This document shows, one piece after another, positions 22,445-34,459 of a DNA stretch of 64,000 bases. The notes beneath the pieces were generated by a model that had not been told where the DNA came from, made no database searches, and saw nothing but the letters and a program-made list of their open reading frames with translations. The DNA comes from Erythrobasidium yunnanense (taxonomy: Eukaryota > Basidiomycota > Cystobasidiomycetes > Erythrobasidiales > Erythrobasidiaceae), in contig BCJC01000003.1 of assembly GCA_001600175.1 (NCBI GenBank), positions 62,001 through 126,000 of the forward strand. Reading direction: 5' to 3'. Each line of letters begins with the position of its first letter. The stretch's first letter is position 1. The position numbers were made by a program, and so were the translations under genes.

Positions 22445-25400
22445 ATGGAAGACCGGTCAATGCAGGATGGAGAAGTCGATAAGGCAGTGGAGGAGCAACA
22501 GCAAGATCAAGAGCAAGAACAGCTGGAGCACTGTATGCGAATCTCAGGCTTCAAGACAATATACAGCAAACTGATCTAAGGTTATTCAGCCCACTTCGAA
22601 TTGACGATCTTGATACCGAAACCAAATTTTGGCAAGTCGAGCTGGGCGACGAGCAGTGTGAAAGCAGGTCAAGATCTAGATAACTATATCCCTCTGGCTT
22701 TCCCAACGAGTGGAACAGACTGCATTCGCGACATCAAGCAGACGGTTGCAGAAAGTCCTGAAGGCTTCTGGATCGGATCGCATTCGTTCAGGCGCATCCT
22801 GCTCAAGGAGAAGCCTGCTGCGAAAGAAGGAGAAGAACCTACCGTCATCGTTGATGGAGAGCCTTCTGAAGTCTTCAATGAAGCTCTTGATCTGGCTCAC
22901 GTGTTTCCAGAAGAAAGCTACAAGAACCTTGAAGTGCGAAGGGTTCTCATCGCAGTAGCCAGTGCGTAGTTTCACTCGCTATGTATGCTGTCTAAGACGG
23001 GCTGACCTGCTCCTTCTAGCTTCCTACACCGATGCGGAAGCTCGGGCGCATCTTCTGCGTTTACGCGATGCAAGCTTGGGTTACTTGACAGCTCTGCAAG
23101 CGAAACGACTGTACCAACCTCCTCCATACGATAGCTCCTCCTTGGCCATCGATGCCGGCCTCACGCTTTTTCCTTTCGTCAGCGGAAGCAACAGCAGTTC
23201 AGCAAACGAGCAAGAGAAGCCCATTATAAATGGCCAGGGAGATGCTGTCAATGGACATGATGGAAACAAGTCTGGCAAGCGACCAAAGGGCAAGGGCAAA
23301 GGCAACCCTCCTCCAGCTAAAGCTAGCAAGCCAGCTTCTTCACCTTCGCCGGCTTCTTCCAAACAGCCCGATAGCAGCTCAGCCGAGTGGCTCACAGCGG
23401 AGGCCGACCCGCTCCAGGTACACCTCGACAGGAAGAGCTATCTTCCCTCCACCTCCTTGCCTAACTCAGCCTACAAGCATCTTGCCCTTTCAGTCTGGAA
23501 TCCACCACCCCAACATTTGCGCTTGAGAGGCCACTTCCTCTATATCACCGTCAACACTCTTGAGGGAGAGAACTTCCAGATTACCGCTTCCGAGAAGGGA
23601 TTCTACATCAATAAATCCGATAATCATCATTTCGACCCATCGCCCCGGACCTCGTCGGCCAAGTCGCAGGCCGCTCAACAAAACTTCCACTCCATTTTCG
23701 ATCTTCTTTCAGCAGTATCACCCCAATTCTTGCAGAGAACAGAAGCGCTTGTCGCAGATGCCCCGACCGACTTCTTGGAATTCTTCGCCTCAGCACCTCT
23801 AGCTACTTGCACCCCTGCAGCTCCTTGGCTTGTCTCACCACCTACCAATGTGGCCGATGGTACTCGCTCGCAGCTGGCGTACCTTTACACTGGCTCCACG
23901 AATGCCGACACCTTGCCTTCAACCAGAGATTGGAATGAAGAGCTTACTTCCATGCGAGAGCTACCTCAAGCTACCAATGATGATCGTCTCTTCAGGGATA
24001 GATATGCCGCAAAGCTGTTCTCGGACTTCCAGCTTGCAGCGATGCGAGCGGTTCCGTCTATCGCCAGGGGCGATGTCCCTCCCTTGAACGCCATCGATCC
24101 AGCAGAAGCCAAGTCATACCTCGTCAGCAACATTCTCTTCACACAAGCGCAGGATTCCGTCGATGCTTTCGCGCATCTGGGCAGAGATGAAGCCGCAAGA
24201 GTCACAGCGGGAAAAGATCTATGGGCTGCCAAGCTCCTCAATGATGCCGATATATCGAAGTTGAATCCCATCGCGACCGCTGTGGTCGACTACTGCGGTG
24301 CCCGATGGGTTGCACAAGCTATTCCTCCCGGTATCTTCGACCGCGGTTTGACGAGCACCGACAAGGAGTCCTCTGCAGAATCTGCAGAAGGCGCGAAAAG
24401 CGAAAGCGAGGAGGAGAGGGTCGCCAACGGTGCTTTCGATGCAAAGAAGGACGGCAAGAAGGATTCGACACCTGCTCCAGCTGGACTTCGAGCAGTCTAT
24501 GGACCTGCAAATACCGACAAACCGCAGGACGGCTACGTTGCCGAAGCTGTCTTTGAGCCTCTCGCCAAGCAAATTGCTCAGCACTTCCATCTCGCCAAAC
24601 ATACAGTGATAGACACGAAGGGTCGGGAGACCGAATTGTGGACACCTGCTGATGTTCATGGTATCATTGCTGCTGACGGCCGCGCCTACATCATCGATCT
24701 ATGTGCGTGATCACAAATGTCATGATGTAATAAACTAATATCGTAAGTTTCATAGTCCGCCTATTCCCGGTCGATGTCAACTTCTTGGAGCAGAACATGT
24801 CAGGAAAGCTGTACGGAGCAGAAGAGGCTTCAGACGCAACAGAAGCGGATGCATATCCTCATCGTATAGCGCTGTTGCGGCCCGAGTTGATTGAGCTCTA
24901 CCACGGCTTGAAGGCTCGGGAATGGATTGAGCAACAAGTCAAGGAGTCCACGAACAAAGAAACATCCGAGGCAGTAAAGGGAGATGCTAAGGAGATCACA
25001 GATGGTACAGATGGTCCCGAAGATAAATCCTTCGAAAAGCCAGAGTCTGCAACTTCGGAAGAGTTTATAAAGGTAGAGAAGGAGAACGGAGCTGAAGCGA
25101 CAGAAGGAGAAGCGTCAGCAACAGCATCATCGACAGAGCCAAAGAAGCAGACCGTCATCGATGTTGGCAACTTCAAGCTAGCTTTCAATCCGGATGCCTT
25201 TGTCGATCGGCCCGACAAGCCTCAGCATACTGCTGATCTGGCCGACTCGTCGAAGGAAGAAGACTCGACGAAAGCAGTGCGCGATGCCTCTACTTATCTT
25301 CGCGAAAAAGCGATACCTTCATTGCTGCGGGACGTGATCACAGACGAAATTGTTCCTCTAGACAGTGCACATCTGTCAACTACCTTGCACAAGAGAGGTA

Positions 25401-27316
25401 TCAACATTCGCTACCTCGGCCTCATCGCAGAGGAGACCAAAAAGCCCTTCCCCATGCCAGGCGGCGGTAAACTGTCGGAAACCGCTGCCAATGAGGTCGC
25501 TGCCTTCTTGGCCAACTTCAGAGTGAGTAGTCATCATTGAGGGACATTGCAATTCCGCTAATGATTCTCTAGGCGTGTCTCATTCGAGACATGGTTGCCA
25601 GAGGTGCCAAGCACGTTCTCCGTCGCACCATATCTGGTCTCTGCAACGCTGAACTCACCGAAGCCATCTCACACTTCCTCAACTGTCTCTTCGGACCATC
25701 TTCGCAAAGTCCCAACCTTGTCAATACTAGCGCCTCATCTGCCGAATGGACTCGCTTACAACCCGAGTCGCTGCAGAAGGAAGTAGCAGCTGAAGTCCGT
25801 CGGCGTTTCCGCTACAATCTGCCTGCAAGCTACTTCGAGGATCCTACCAGCCATAGTCAATTACTGCGCGAGATTGCACTAAGCTCTGGTATACAGCTTG
25901 CCCTCAAGCAATATTCTTTCTCAGCTTCGAGCGCTGCTGTAAACGGCGCTGCGAGCGAGGAGCAGACTAGCCATTCCAAACAAAGCAGTAGCGCGAAGAA
26001 ACACAAGACTGCCCAGGTCAACGGGCACACGGACGCATCCTCGCTTTTCAGCCCTGAAGATGTACTTAATGTCTTCCCCATATCTAAGAAGGCTCCTTTC
26101 AAGGTAAGATCGATCGCGTCTGCTACATCACAAACGCTGATTGGCCTTCTTGCAGAGCGCATTTGTCGAGAATCTGTTCGAGCAAGGCCAAGTCTGCTAT
26201 ATGCGTGGCCAGCATGAACATGGCGAAGCCTTCGTCACCGACGCTCTCGGCTACTACGAAACCATATTTGGATCCGTCCATCCAGAGCTTGGCGAGGCGT
26301 ATCGAGCTCTAGCCAATCTCTACCATCGCTTAGCAGGACAGCTGTCCAGGCGTATCCAGCTATATGAAGCTTCAGCTGCTCTTCCCAAGGATGAAGATCG
26401 AAAGCGAGCTCGCACAGAAACAGGTTTCGCGGATGAAGAGGCTCTCAAAGTCGCCAAATCACACTACGATGCCTACTGCGAGCAGGCAATCAAGCTTACA
26501 CGGCAGGCAGTCATCATCGCCGAGCGTACTACCGGTATCGATAGCCATGAGACGCTGCAATGCTACTCAGATCTGGCTATCTTCGAGAGCCAAGTAGGCA
26601 ACGGTGACGGGGCTCTACGGTGCCTGCAGCATGCGGTAGCTCTCAGTAATGCTCTGTATGGAGACAATCACCCTGAGAAGGCCAAGGCAGCGGTATGCTT
26701 CATTCCGTTAGAGTACTTCATATCTTGCTGATTCTCGTCCCTACAGTTCTTCGCCGCTCAGAGTGTCAAGAAGCCGAATGTCTCCACTGTTCCCTTCTAC
26801 AAAGCCGCGCAGACTATCTCCAGCAAAGCCTACGGACCCAACTCAATCATTAGTGCAAACTCCGCGTATCAGCTAGGGCAGTCCTACATTGTCGACAACA
26901 ATCTGGCCGGGTCGATTCCATTCTTCGAAGAAGCTATCAGGATCTTCGAGACTAGACTTGGAAAGGACAGCGAGAATGCTCGAGAGGCTTCGCAGTTGCT
27001 TGGGGCAGTCCGTCAAGCAATGGAACAGAAAGAGCGAGGGGAGCTCGAGAAGGTCCAGAAACTAGCGAAGAGGCTAGGTAGCGATTCAGCCCGTGCTAAG
27101 GAGCTCATGTCGCGTATGGGCGGATCCTCGACAGCGAGGAAAATGCCAATCACTTCCGCCTCTACAACGCCTGGGAACGTTGTGCAAGCTGTGGAAGACC
27201 GGGCCGGCAGCAGAGGGCACCTTGCCGTTGATGAACTAGTGCAGTTCATCGAGGGTAAGCCTTCCGCAGCTAGCAAGGCCAGCAAGAACCGCAAGAAGAC
27301 AGTCAAAAAGCAGTGA
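22445..27316 (+). CDS. CLU1: CLU1/clustered-mitochondria family protein
   Basis: Seven exons (22445-22532, 22590-22961, 23020-24702, 24756-25522, 25573-26103, 26156-26692, 26747-27316) encode about 1515 residues. Members bind mRNAs for mitochondrial proteins, associate with translation (yeast Clu1/eIF3) and keep mitochondria distributed. Visible features are the CLU N-terminal region (HVFPEESYKNLEVRRVLIAV, then DAEARAHLLRLRDA), the central CLU domain with a conserved core spanning an exon junction (AYIIDLFRLFPVDVNFLEQN), and C-terminal TPR-type repeats (AFVTDALGYYETIFGSVHPE, then ALYGDNHPEKAKAA). The C-terminus is basic (KNRKKTVKKQ). All introns are 50-58 nt. The assignment is secure from domain order. 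Confidence 0.93.
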
Positions 27317-27633
27317 TCATTATATAATGTACATTCTCTCGTCTGGAAAAGCAGAAACTCGTTAATAGCAGAGCGAAGCATTTGGCTTAACCTTCGTTAG
27401 TAACCCCGCAATGCATAGCACCCCTCATCTCGAACGCTGTACGCTGGCTCTACATGCTAACAGACGTGTCAGTCTGCACATTTCTGCGGATCCCAACAAG
27501 CGACCATCGCGCTGGCGACATTTTCAAGGTCGTGGCTGTGTCATGACTGGTCGAATATTCGTTGTGTATCTGCCAGGTCCTCTTCATGCGAGACGCTGCA
27601 GTATATATGTCTTAGACTAGAAACACCTTCGAG
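27317..27633. other. Intergenic region
   Basis: An ATG frame of 69 codons (27411-27620) runs through it, but no motif supports it as a gene. It could also be 5' sequence of the next gene. Confidence 0.3.
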
Positions 27634-27969
27634 ATGCTGATCCCGCCTAGATTGGCTAAAGGCCGCAAGAAGCGCCTGGACTCGTCGACAGAACAGTCGG
27701 AGCCTGGCCCAGAAGTACTTGCAGAGGTTACAACTACCGTTAAGCACGTATTCCAGAGAGGCGCGGGCAGTGATGCCAGGGTGATCATAAAGACGGAAGG
27801 CACGGACGCAAACGGCAGCAAGGTGAAGGGAAAAGTGAACTTACGCGGCATACACATAGCTGAAGGCGTACCAAAAGTGGTCGAGACAGGCTCCCGTTTA
27901 CGAGTGTTTCACGCTCGTCGAAAGGACAAGAGGAAGATCAGCGGCGGAACGTGGATCCTGCTATCGTGA
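27634..27969 (+). CDS. Small basic protein of unknown function
   Basis: An ATG-initiated frame of 111 codons. It opens with a basic segment (RLAKGRKKRLDSS), passes through an ordered-looking centre (VTTTVKHVFQRGAGSDARVI, then KVKGKVNLRGIHIAEGVPKV) and ends in a basic stretch (HARRKDKRKISGGTWILLS). The alternation of hydrophobic and charged residues is more protein-like than a random frame. The family is not recognised. An upstream exon cannot be excluded. Confidence 0.5.
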   Translation: MLIPPRLAKGRKKRLDSSTEQSEPGPEVLAEVTTTVKHVFQRGAGSDARVIIKTEGTDANGSKVKGKVNLRGIHIAEGVPKVVETGSRLRVFHARRKDKRKISGGTWILLS

Positions 27970-28342
27970 AGCACGACCACTTTGCAATCGGGACAGGCGA
28001 GTCTGCAGAGCAATGAACAGTGGAGGGACAAGGATGCGCGATGCTGAAGGGCGAATGTTGTATTGTGCAAACTGGACTCTTCGCATGTAGGATGTAAGGT
28101 TCGGATGTCTGCCTGGGACGTCTTGAGGCAGACAATGGACGGCTGGTACGCAGCCGGGCAGCGCAAGAAGAGTCGCTAATGCTGTTGACGGACCTTGGAG
28201 AGTTGGACTGAGGGTTTGAGCGTCCCCTCTTTTCAACTTAACCAGCTAGCCGGTCTAGCGAAAAGAGCACGCCAATTGTCCGTGAACAGGAAGGTCTTAC
28301 TCTGCAAGCCCCCACAGATTGAGAAAGCTCTTCACAATCACT
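27970..28342. other. Intergenic region
   Basis: Promoter region of the secreted-peptide gene. A few overlapping minus-strand frames are present without motifs. Confidence 0.35.
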
Positions 28343-28577
28343 ATGAAAGCTGCCCCTCTCATTCTCGCTGCAGCAACTCTGCTCGCTCCCTTCGACGTTG
28401 CAGCTATCAATGTCGCTCGAGATGCTGGCATGGCAGCTCGACCTGACGATCACCTTGTCAAGAGGGCTCCGGCTTGCGAAGGGAATCCCTGCGTGGTGAG
28501 TGTCGCAGACTTTCAGCTTGTAGACTGCGCTGACATCGAAGACCAGCACCCCCATGACCAGAATATCCCTTGCGTAA
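28343..28577 (+). CDS. Small secreted prepropeptide with Kex2-type site
   Basis: The ATG at 28343 begins a clear signal peptide (MKAAPLILAAATLLAPFDVA). A short pro-region ends in Lys-Arg, a typical Kex2 cleavage site, after which the mature part begins APACEGNPC. A 46-nt intron (28496-28541, GTGAGT donor, CTGAC branch site) is removed in the preferred model, giving a short C-terminus STPMTRISLA and about 62 residues in all. If the intron is retained, the frame runs to about 28585 and the mature peptide gains two more cysteines. It may be a secreted peptide or effector-like product, by inference from architecture only. Confidence 0.55.
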
Positions 28578-28855
28578 TAGCTTGAAGGCAGCGTATACTT
28601 TGTCGTATCCGTTGTGTTGATAGCTCTCATACTGCATCAGTATCGTCTGCAAGCCATTAGCCGATGAACGCGGGCCAGCGAAGCAGAGGGAGCATATCGT
28701 CCATTGATGTAGCGGCATTGTATATCGCAGTTCTAGTCTTAGCGCAGCGCCGATGTTGGTGCTGGATTTGCTTTTGAATAGTTAAGAGTGAACCAGCGAT
28801 TCGCATTTTGGCATCAGACGCATTCTACAGATCCGGAAGCTTTCGCAAAGCCGGC

Positions 28856-30064
28856 ATGTCGGAGGCACCTGCTGCATCAACGTCAACAGCTCGTCCGCCA
28901 AATCCTCTTTTTGCGCCCATCAGTGACGACGAAGATGAACCTACGCCGAGCTCGTCAAAACTAGATGGCCCAAGCAGCCCAGGCAAACCAGCCGACGTCA
29001 AGATGAGCTTTGATGAAGCTGCGTACGTCGACAGCGATCCAGACTCGGATCCAGACGACCCGGTAGTGCAAACTTTGCCTGTCTTTCTTACTCCTGCTCT
29101 TGCGGAATCTCTCGCTCTACTACAGTATCCTCATCGACCACCAGCTCCTCATACGCATCATCCTCTACTTCCGCCAGCTTTGCGACCGGAGCCTGGTCAG
29201 CCGGACGACAGACCTAGAAGCGCGCGTCTTACAGCACGATACAAGCCGAAGGTGGGACATCTAGAAGTTTCAGTGCCTATAGAAGTCAGAGAAGGGATAC
29301 GACAGCAACGCTACAACGAAGAGCGGGCGAGAGACCTTGGAAGGGGAATACAAGCGACAGATCTGAACGAGAATGGGAATCCACAACCTATAAAGACAGT
29401 CAACGGCGCAGGAAAACAGAAAGAAAGCATGCTTTTGTATGAGAAGGGTAGCGACGAGCCGCTGGAACGTATGCTACTAGCTGGAGAGACTATTCCCGAT
29501 CAGACGTGGTACGCGTGTGCCGTGGTGAAGGACAGTAAGTCAGCTCATGCCGTCGCCATATGCTACTCCTATTGATCCACAACACCAGACGAAGTCCACC
29601 TCACACCCATGACCAAGACTTTGCAGATGCGACCGCACCTATCATATCTGGATCGACTGGGTGCTATGACTAAGGAGAATGCGCGAAGGGAAAGGAAAGC
29701 TGCAGAAGGCGGTGATTCAGATGACGATTCGGGCGGAGGCGCTTCAGATCACGAAGAAGAAGCTGCGACTACAGCACAAGAAGTCGCTGCCCGGAAACAG
29801 AAGAAGCAAGCTGCAGCAGACAAGAAGAAGGCAGCTGGAGAAGTCAAGGGAGTCTATGCGAGTATAAAAGGACCTGGAGATGCTGGTCAGGGCGTAGGAG
29901 ACGCAAAGACTGGTCGTGCTGCGGCTTCTCTCTTTGGACCGCTCAAGGCGGCCGAGCAAGAACAATGGTTGAATTTGCCTGTCTATGATCCCACGGTGCG
30001 CTTACAGTCGAAATATTTACTGAGCGCCGCGCTGACGTCTGTTTGGAATCGGATAGACGGATGA
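28856..30064 (+). CDS. RPC37: RNA polymerase III subunit Rpc37 (RPC5/Sin-like)
   Basis: Two exons (28856-29534, 29589-30064) encode 384 residues. The product is the C37 subunit of RNA polymerase III, which dimerises with C53 and works in initiation, termination and reinitiation at tRNA and 5S genes. The RPC5/Sin signature is present: DDPVVQTLPVFLTPALAES, then KVGHLEVSVPIEVREGIR, TWYACAVVKDNEVHLTPMTK and LQMRPHLSYLDRL. A low-complexity acidic/Lys-rich linker separates the N-terminal dimerisation part from the C-terminal segment. The ATG at 28856 is the first in frame. The intron is 54 nt with a GTAAGT donor. Confidence 0.85.
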
Positions 30065-30271
30065 AGCGAACACTATCTATGACCGGCTGTTTGCGCAGAA
30101 GCAGGATAGACTATCTATGGTGACCAATGCGACAACTTATCTTCGCTTGTAGCTACACTATACCTTGACACAGCGGTCTACCTGGAAAGTGTCCGGCTAT
30201 TATAGCGCGGAAGCAGTCATCAGTTCTGCAGCTTTCGCTTTCCCTTTTCCTTTTGCATAGTATACGACAAC

Positions 30272-31156
30272 ATGGCACCTAGAGGTCTCGCAATCCTGAT
30301 GGGCGCCGGCCCAGCAGCTGTATATGCTTCTTCAGTCGTAGCTCGCGAGCTTCTCTCACTGATGACGATCTTTAGGGCGCTGGAATTGCGCGAGTGCTGG
30401 CCAATCCCTCCCAAGGCAATCTTGCAGTTGCATTGCTAGCTAGAAGACCTGAAGCCTTGCAAGAGCTCGTTACCTCTTTGAAGAGCTCGCTGCCTCAAGG
30501 AGCCGTCATCGAGGCGTTCCCTACGGATGCAGCGTCTGAACCATCAATCAGGAAGACATTCGAAGATATACAATCACATGAGAGCTTTAAAGGTCTAAAG
30601 GCCAATCTGGCCATCTACTCCGTCAAGCATAGCTCAAAAAAGCCTTTCCTGACTGAGACCTACAAGGTATGCAACTCATACAGCTATCTGTAGACCAGCG
30701 CTAATAATCAGCTAGGAATTCACCGAATCCCTTGGTACCTACGTTGGTGGAGCCTTCGTCTTTGCGCAAGAAGCTATCAAGCTCTTCTTCAAGCATAATG
30801 GCGAAACTCCCTTATCCGAAGGTGGCCAGAAGAAGGGCACATTGATCTTCAGCGGCACACTAGGAGCTCTTCGATGCAGTCCGGAGTTCGCAGCCTATGG
30901 TGCTGGCCGGTCCAGCGTCAGGCAATTGGCACAGACAACTGCAAGAGAGCTCAGTCCGAAAGGCGTGCACGTAGTGCATACTATTCTGAATGGAGGCATC
31001 GTGGATGCGAAAGAAGACGCGGATGTCAAAGCTACAGCCGAGGGCAAGAAGATGCACGCAGAGGCGATCGGCAAAAACTACCTCTGGCTATCTGAACAAG
31101 AGCCGACTGTGTGGACGCATGAGCTGGACCTCAGACCCGCACAGGAGAAGTTCTAG
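30272..31156 (+). CDS. Short-chain dehydrogenase/reductase
   Basis: Three exons (30272-30319, 30376-30666, 30716-31156) encode 259 residues, normal for a classical SDR. The cofactor loop GAGPAAGAGIAR (about 11-22) is completed by the first splice. The substrate-side serine lies in FSGTLGA (about Ser159). The active-site tyrosine is in YGAGRSS (about Tyr174), and the position of the catalytic Lys is Arg178. The C-terminal His/Gly pattern (GVHVVHTILNGGIVDA) is usual for the fold. The Arg replacement may be family-specific or may reduce activity. The substrate cannot be inferred. Introns are 56 and 49 nt. Confidence 0.83.
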
Positions 31157-31515
31157 TATACATGAAGCATGGAAGGTCGGTATACGCATTTTCTGAAGGT
31201 GTTATATCAGCACTCGAATGCCGGAATCGCTGCAGACATAGACCAGGCATCATGATTCAACCAATGCCTTATTCAAGATACTATTTTCAGGTCTCCTCGG
31301 TAATGCATAGTCGGGACGGCTATATTCGCATGATAGTCATACCTAGGTGGCACGTCAATCAACACTTACTTCCCTCATATTTTACAATCACCACTCACGC
31401 GCTTCACTGTTGGTGGATCTGGCTATGCTCGATGCTCCGCTCGAAGGTTGTGTTGCGCTGGTCATGCCTGCCAAATCTGCCATCTAAGTTACGATCCCGA
31501 ACGAAGATATGCCTC

Positions 31516-32482
31516 TCACGTACCTGCCCTGCTGCTCAAGCGCTGAGGAACACTCGACGGTCCGTCGTTAGAGGGCACGCTGCCCGTCGAGCCAGCAGCT
31601 GAAGTTCTTCCACCTCTAGCCTCCGACGATCCAGAGAAGATAGGCTCATAATCCTGCTCGCCGACAGCAGTGATCGAAATATGGACTGAGCCTCCTTTAC
31701 TGCCATAATTCATGTCGCAGATCACCGCATTATAAGCCGGGTCTTTGGCCAGACAAGACGAACTCAAGCTCTTCACGGCTTTCATCAAATCGGGTCTGGT
31801 GAAGGTGATAGGGTCGTTTCCAAGGTTTGAGCTGCCATGAATCATTGTCAGCTCCCTCGCTCTGGAAACTCCCGGGTAGCCACTCCTTACACTACGACTT
31901 GGCATGGTGTCTGGTCGCTGGCCTTGTAGGGTCCTATAGCTACGTAGGGTCCGAGCTCCTCCTGGTTACTATCACCGTAGCTCTCAGCTACTAGGCTGCA
32001 AGCGTCCTGGCGCCGGTGTCAGCACAATCCGTAACGTATAGCACCTCCTTCAGCTTACAGCTGTGAAGCCTTTCTTGATGGCTGGATTGACGGTCTGAAC
32101 ATACAGGCGCTCAGTACAATCGCACTGACATATCGACCTGCTCACTCACGCAAGGTATGGGCTGTCTACAATTTCCCCACAAATACGAAGGGATCTCTAT
32201 CGTCCCTGCCTTTGGCGAAGCTGCTGATGATTCTTTTGGCGCTGCAGAACTCTGCCGGGGCGAACTTGCATCCGAAGAGATAGGGCTAGCTTGTCGAGCG
32301 TGGTGTGCTTGACGGTGATACCAGGGCGATCTGGCTGCACTGACTGTGATGGTCAATCTTAAGGTCAGTCACTCACCTTCATCCCATCGGGCCACCTATT
32401 TACCTTCAGATACGCCGTCGCAGCTCAGCACAGCCAGCGATAGCGTCACCAAGCGGAAGAGTCTGACTCGTTTCGTTGTCAT
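31516..32482 (-). CDS. Secreted six-cysteine protein, tandem paralogue A
   Basis: Five exons (32404-32482, 32150-32343, 32059-32094, 31891-32006, 31516-31831) encode 246 residues. A signal peptide (FRLVTLSLAVLSCDGVS) leads into a Ser/Ala-rich linker. The domain shared with the next gene follows: IPSYLWGNCRQPIPC, then DACSLVAESYGDSNQEELGP, AIGPYKASDQTPC, FTRPDLMKAVKSLSSSC and AVICDMNY. Six cysteines are conserved with paralogue B and intron phases match (1,0,0,2). The C-terminal tail is Ser/Gly-rich. A GTACGT at the stop could be a donor, so the last residues are uncertain. No known family; candidate effector or cell-surface protein by inference. Confidence 0.72.
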
Positions 32483-32944
32483 GAAGAGCCTCCACTAAGA
32501 GTACTGGACATGCAAACCTCGCTCGAAGCCCGGCTATTTACTAAACGAAAGTGTTCTTGCCGCTGCTTGGTGGAGTCTTGGCTGGTAGTACACTCCTCGT
32601 TCCTGCTTACTTCGTCGATGAACGACTAAAGGTGGGCTAGACACACTGGTCTTCCCTAGTGTACTGCATTGTGCCTTTCATCCGATATGGCTGCGATCCT
32701 TTCCACCACACTAATCTCGGAAATCAGCCTTTACCGGCAAAATTCCCTCAGATGGCGACAGCGGTGATGCAGGAAGTTATACGTCGGCGGTGGTTGCTAA
32801 AGTCTGTTCTGGTCCTGAATCCAGTTGCGAAGCCTTGGATACAGTATACTGTATGCAGAAATCGGACAAGCTAACCGACTACACAATGGGAGGCTGCAGC
32901 ATTCACTACCTGCTTCGTGTAATTTGTGTCCCATCTACAACGAC

Positions 32945-33754
32945 TTAGATTGCAGGTTTGTCTCCCTTCGCAGTGATCTGCAGATTCAAGGTCGTGCCTT
33001 TGTAGACGACATCGCAGCTTGCGACATTATAGCTTGCATCTCTGTCAATGCACAAAGCACTCAGCCTTGCTATCGCCTTCATGAGATCTGGTCTTGCGTA
33101 GGTTAGGTTGGCAGGACCGTAGCCGGATCTCATTCAGCAAGTAGGGCCTGGAATGTGAGCAGCTGAAGTGCAGAGAAACAGTAGTGGTACGTACACTACA
33201 GCTTGGCAGGCATTGTCGGCAGCTGGAGCTTTGTAAGGTCCAACTGCAAGCCGCGGCTCCAGCTCTTCCTTCAGATCATCTCTGTATGCATCCGATACTG
33301 CTATACAAGCAGCCTGTAGATGTAGAGTAGCCTCATCAGCTGACGCACGTCACCATGATATTGTCAAATACCTTCGTGAAGCTTGGTAATCCCGCTTTCT
33401 TCTCCTGTACAGCATGAGAAGCGCAGTGACAGCATCAGAATACGTACGTAGGAGTAGAAGGTAGGCCTCACACAAGGCAGCGCCTGAGCGCACTTGTCCC
33501 ACGCACTGGCTGGAAAGTCGATAGCATCCTTGAGAGGTGTAGAGTCTGCTCGAATATGCAGATCGCGAGCATAGAGTAGCGGCGCTGTTGATGAGTCGAC
33601 CCAGGTGATTAGGAGAAGACCAGTCAGACGGGATAAAAAGGGAAAGCGGGCTTAGAAAGTGGCAATGGTGCGAGCCCAATACATGCTTACATGCTGATGT
33701 GAAGCTCGATGATGATAACCCCAGTAAAGTCAGCAGGACGAAAGATCTGAGCAT
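32945..33754 (-). CDS. Secreted six-cysteine protein, tandem paralogue B
   Basis: Five exons (33691-33754, 33472-33584, 33372-33404, 33195-33313, 32945-33128) encode 170 residues. It has a strong signal peptide (MLRSFVLLTLLGLSSSSFTS) and the same domain as gene A: FPASAWDKCAQALPC, then AACIAVSDAYRDDLKEELEP, AVGPYKAPAADNAC, YARPDLMKAIARLSALC and VASCDVVY. It ends shortly after the last strand and lacks A's linker and tail. The first intron is long (106 nt). The last acceptor (GAATGAG) is chosen because it alone gives the frame matching paralogue A. The function is unknown. Confidence 0.72.
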
Positions 33755-34459
33755 CCTGGGGCAAGCTAAGAGACCCTTGTGGAGGCGGCAGTGAGACAGG
33801 GAGATGTCAGATGGAAACGAGCTGAGAGCTGCAGAGGGTGAAGGGACTGTGATGTGTATGGTGTGGCCGTAGTGCAGTATTTGAGGCAGAAGAGCGTCCC
33901 TGACAGAAGAGACAGATGCGCAGCACAGCTTGAGGAGACGAGATGACAGCATGCTCTACTCAGCGTCTGTCAGCCGATAGGGTGTCTACCATACCAAGTT
34001 TGGACAACTCGCTTCAGCAGCGACACTCGGCATGCAGGCATATCCCCGACGAGCACCGATGTCTCGGACATCTCGAGCAGAAAATGAGCTGCATGGGCGG
34101 CCGAAGTCACTTGTGTAGATAGGCTTTCTGCTTCTACCTCTCATTTGCGGCTCAGACGGACGTTGCCGGTTTCCAGATAGTCTGCAGATCTAGTCCGAGG
34201 GGTAAGGCCTGTTGAGTGCTGAAACTTGAGCATGTCGACAGATATCTGAGCGTAGTCTCCGTGTCAACTATATTTTATCAGCTGTCCCCTGCGCCCGTAA
34301 TGCCTCCCAAAGTATTGCTGAACCCTAGCGAATCTAGGTCGCTTGTGACGAAACTCCGGATACAACGAAAGAGCAGCGTGACAGGGAGCGTTTTGAGATT
34401 TTGCGAGTAGAACGAAGTGAAGCCAGAGAAAAGGAGTAAAGCCCAGTCGGATGTCCCAC
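33755..34459. other. Intergenic region
   Basis: About 700 bp between paralogue B's start and the eL43 stop. It contains B's promoter. A 36-codon ATG frame at about 34300 (MPPKVLLNPSESRSL) is the only readable piece and is not supported as a gene. Confidence 0.35.
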
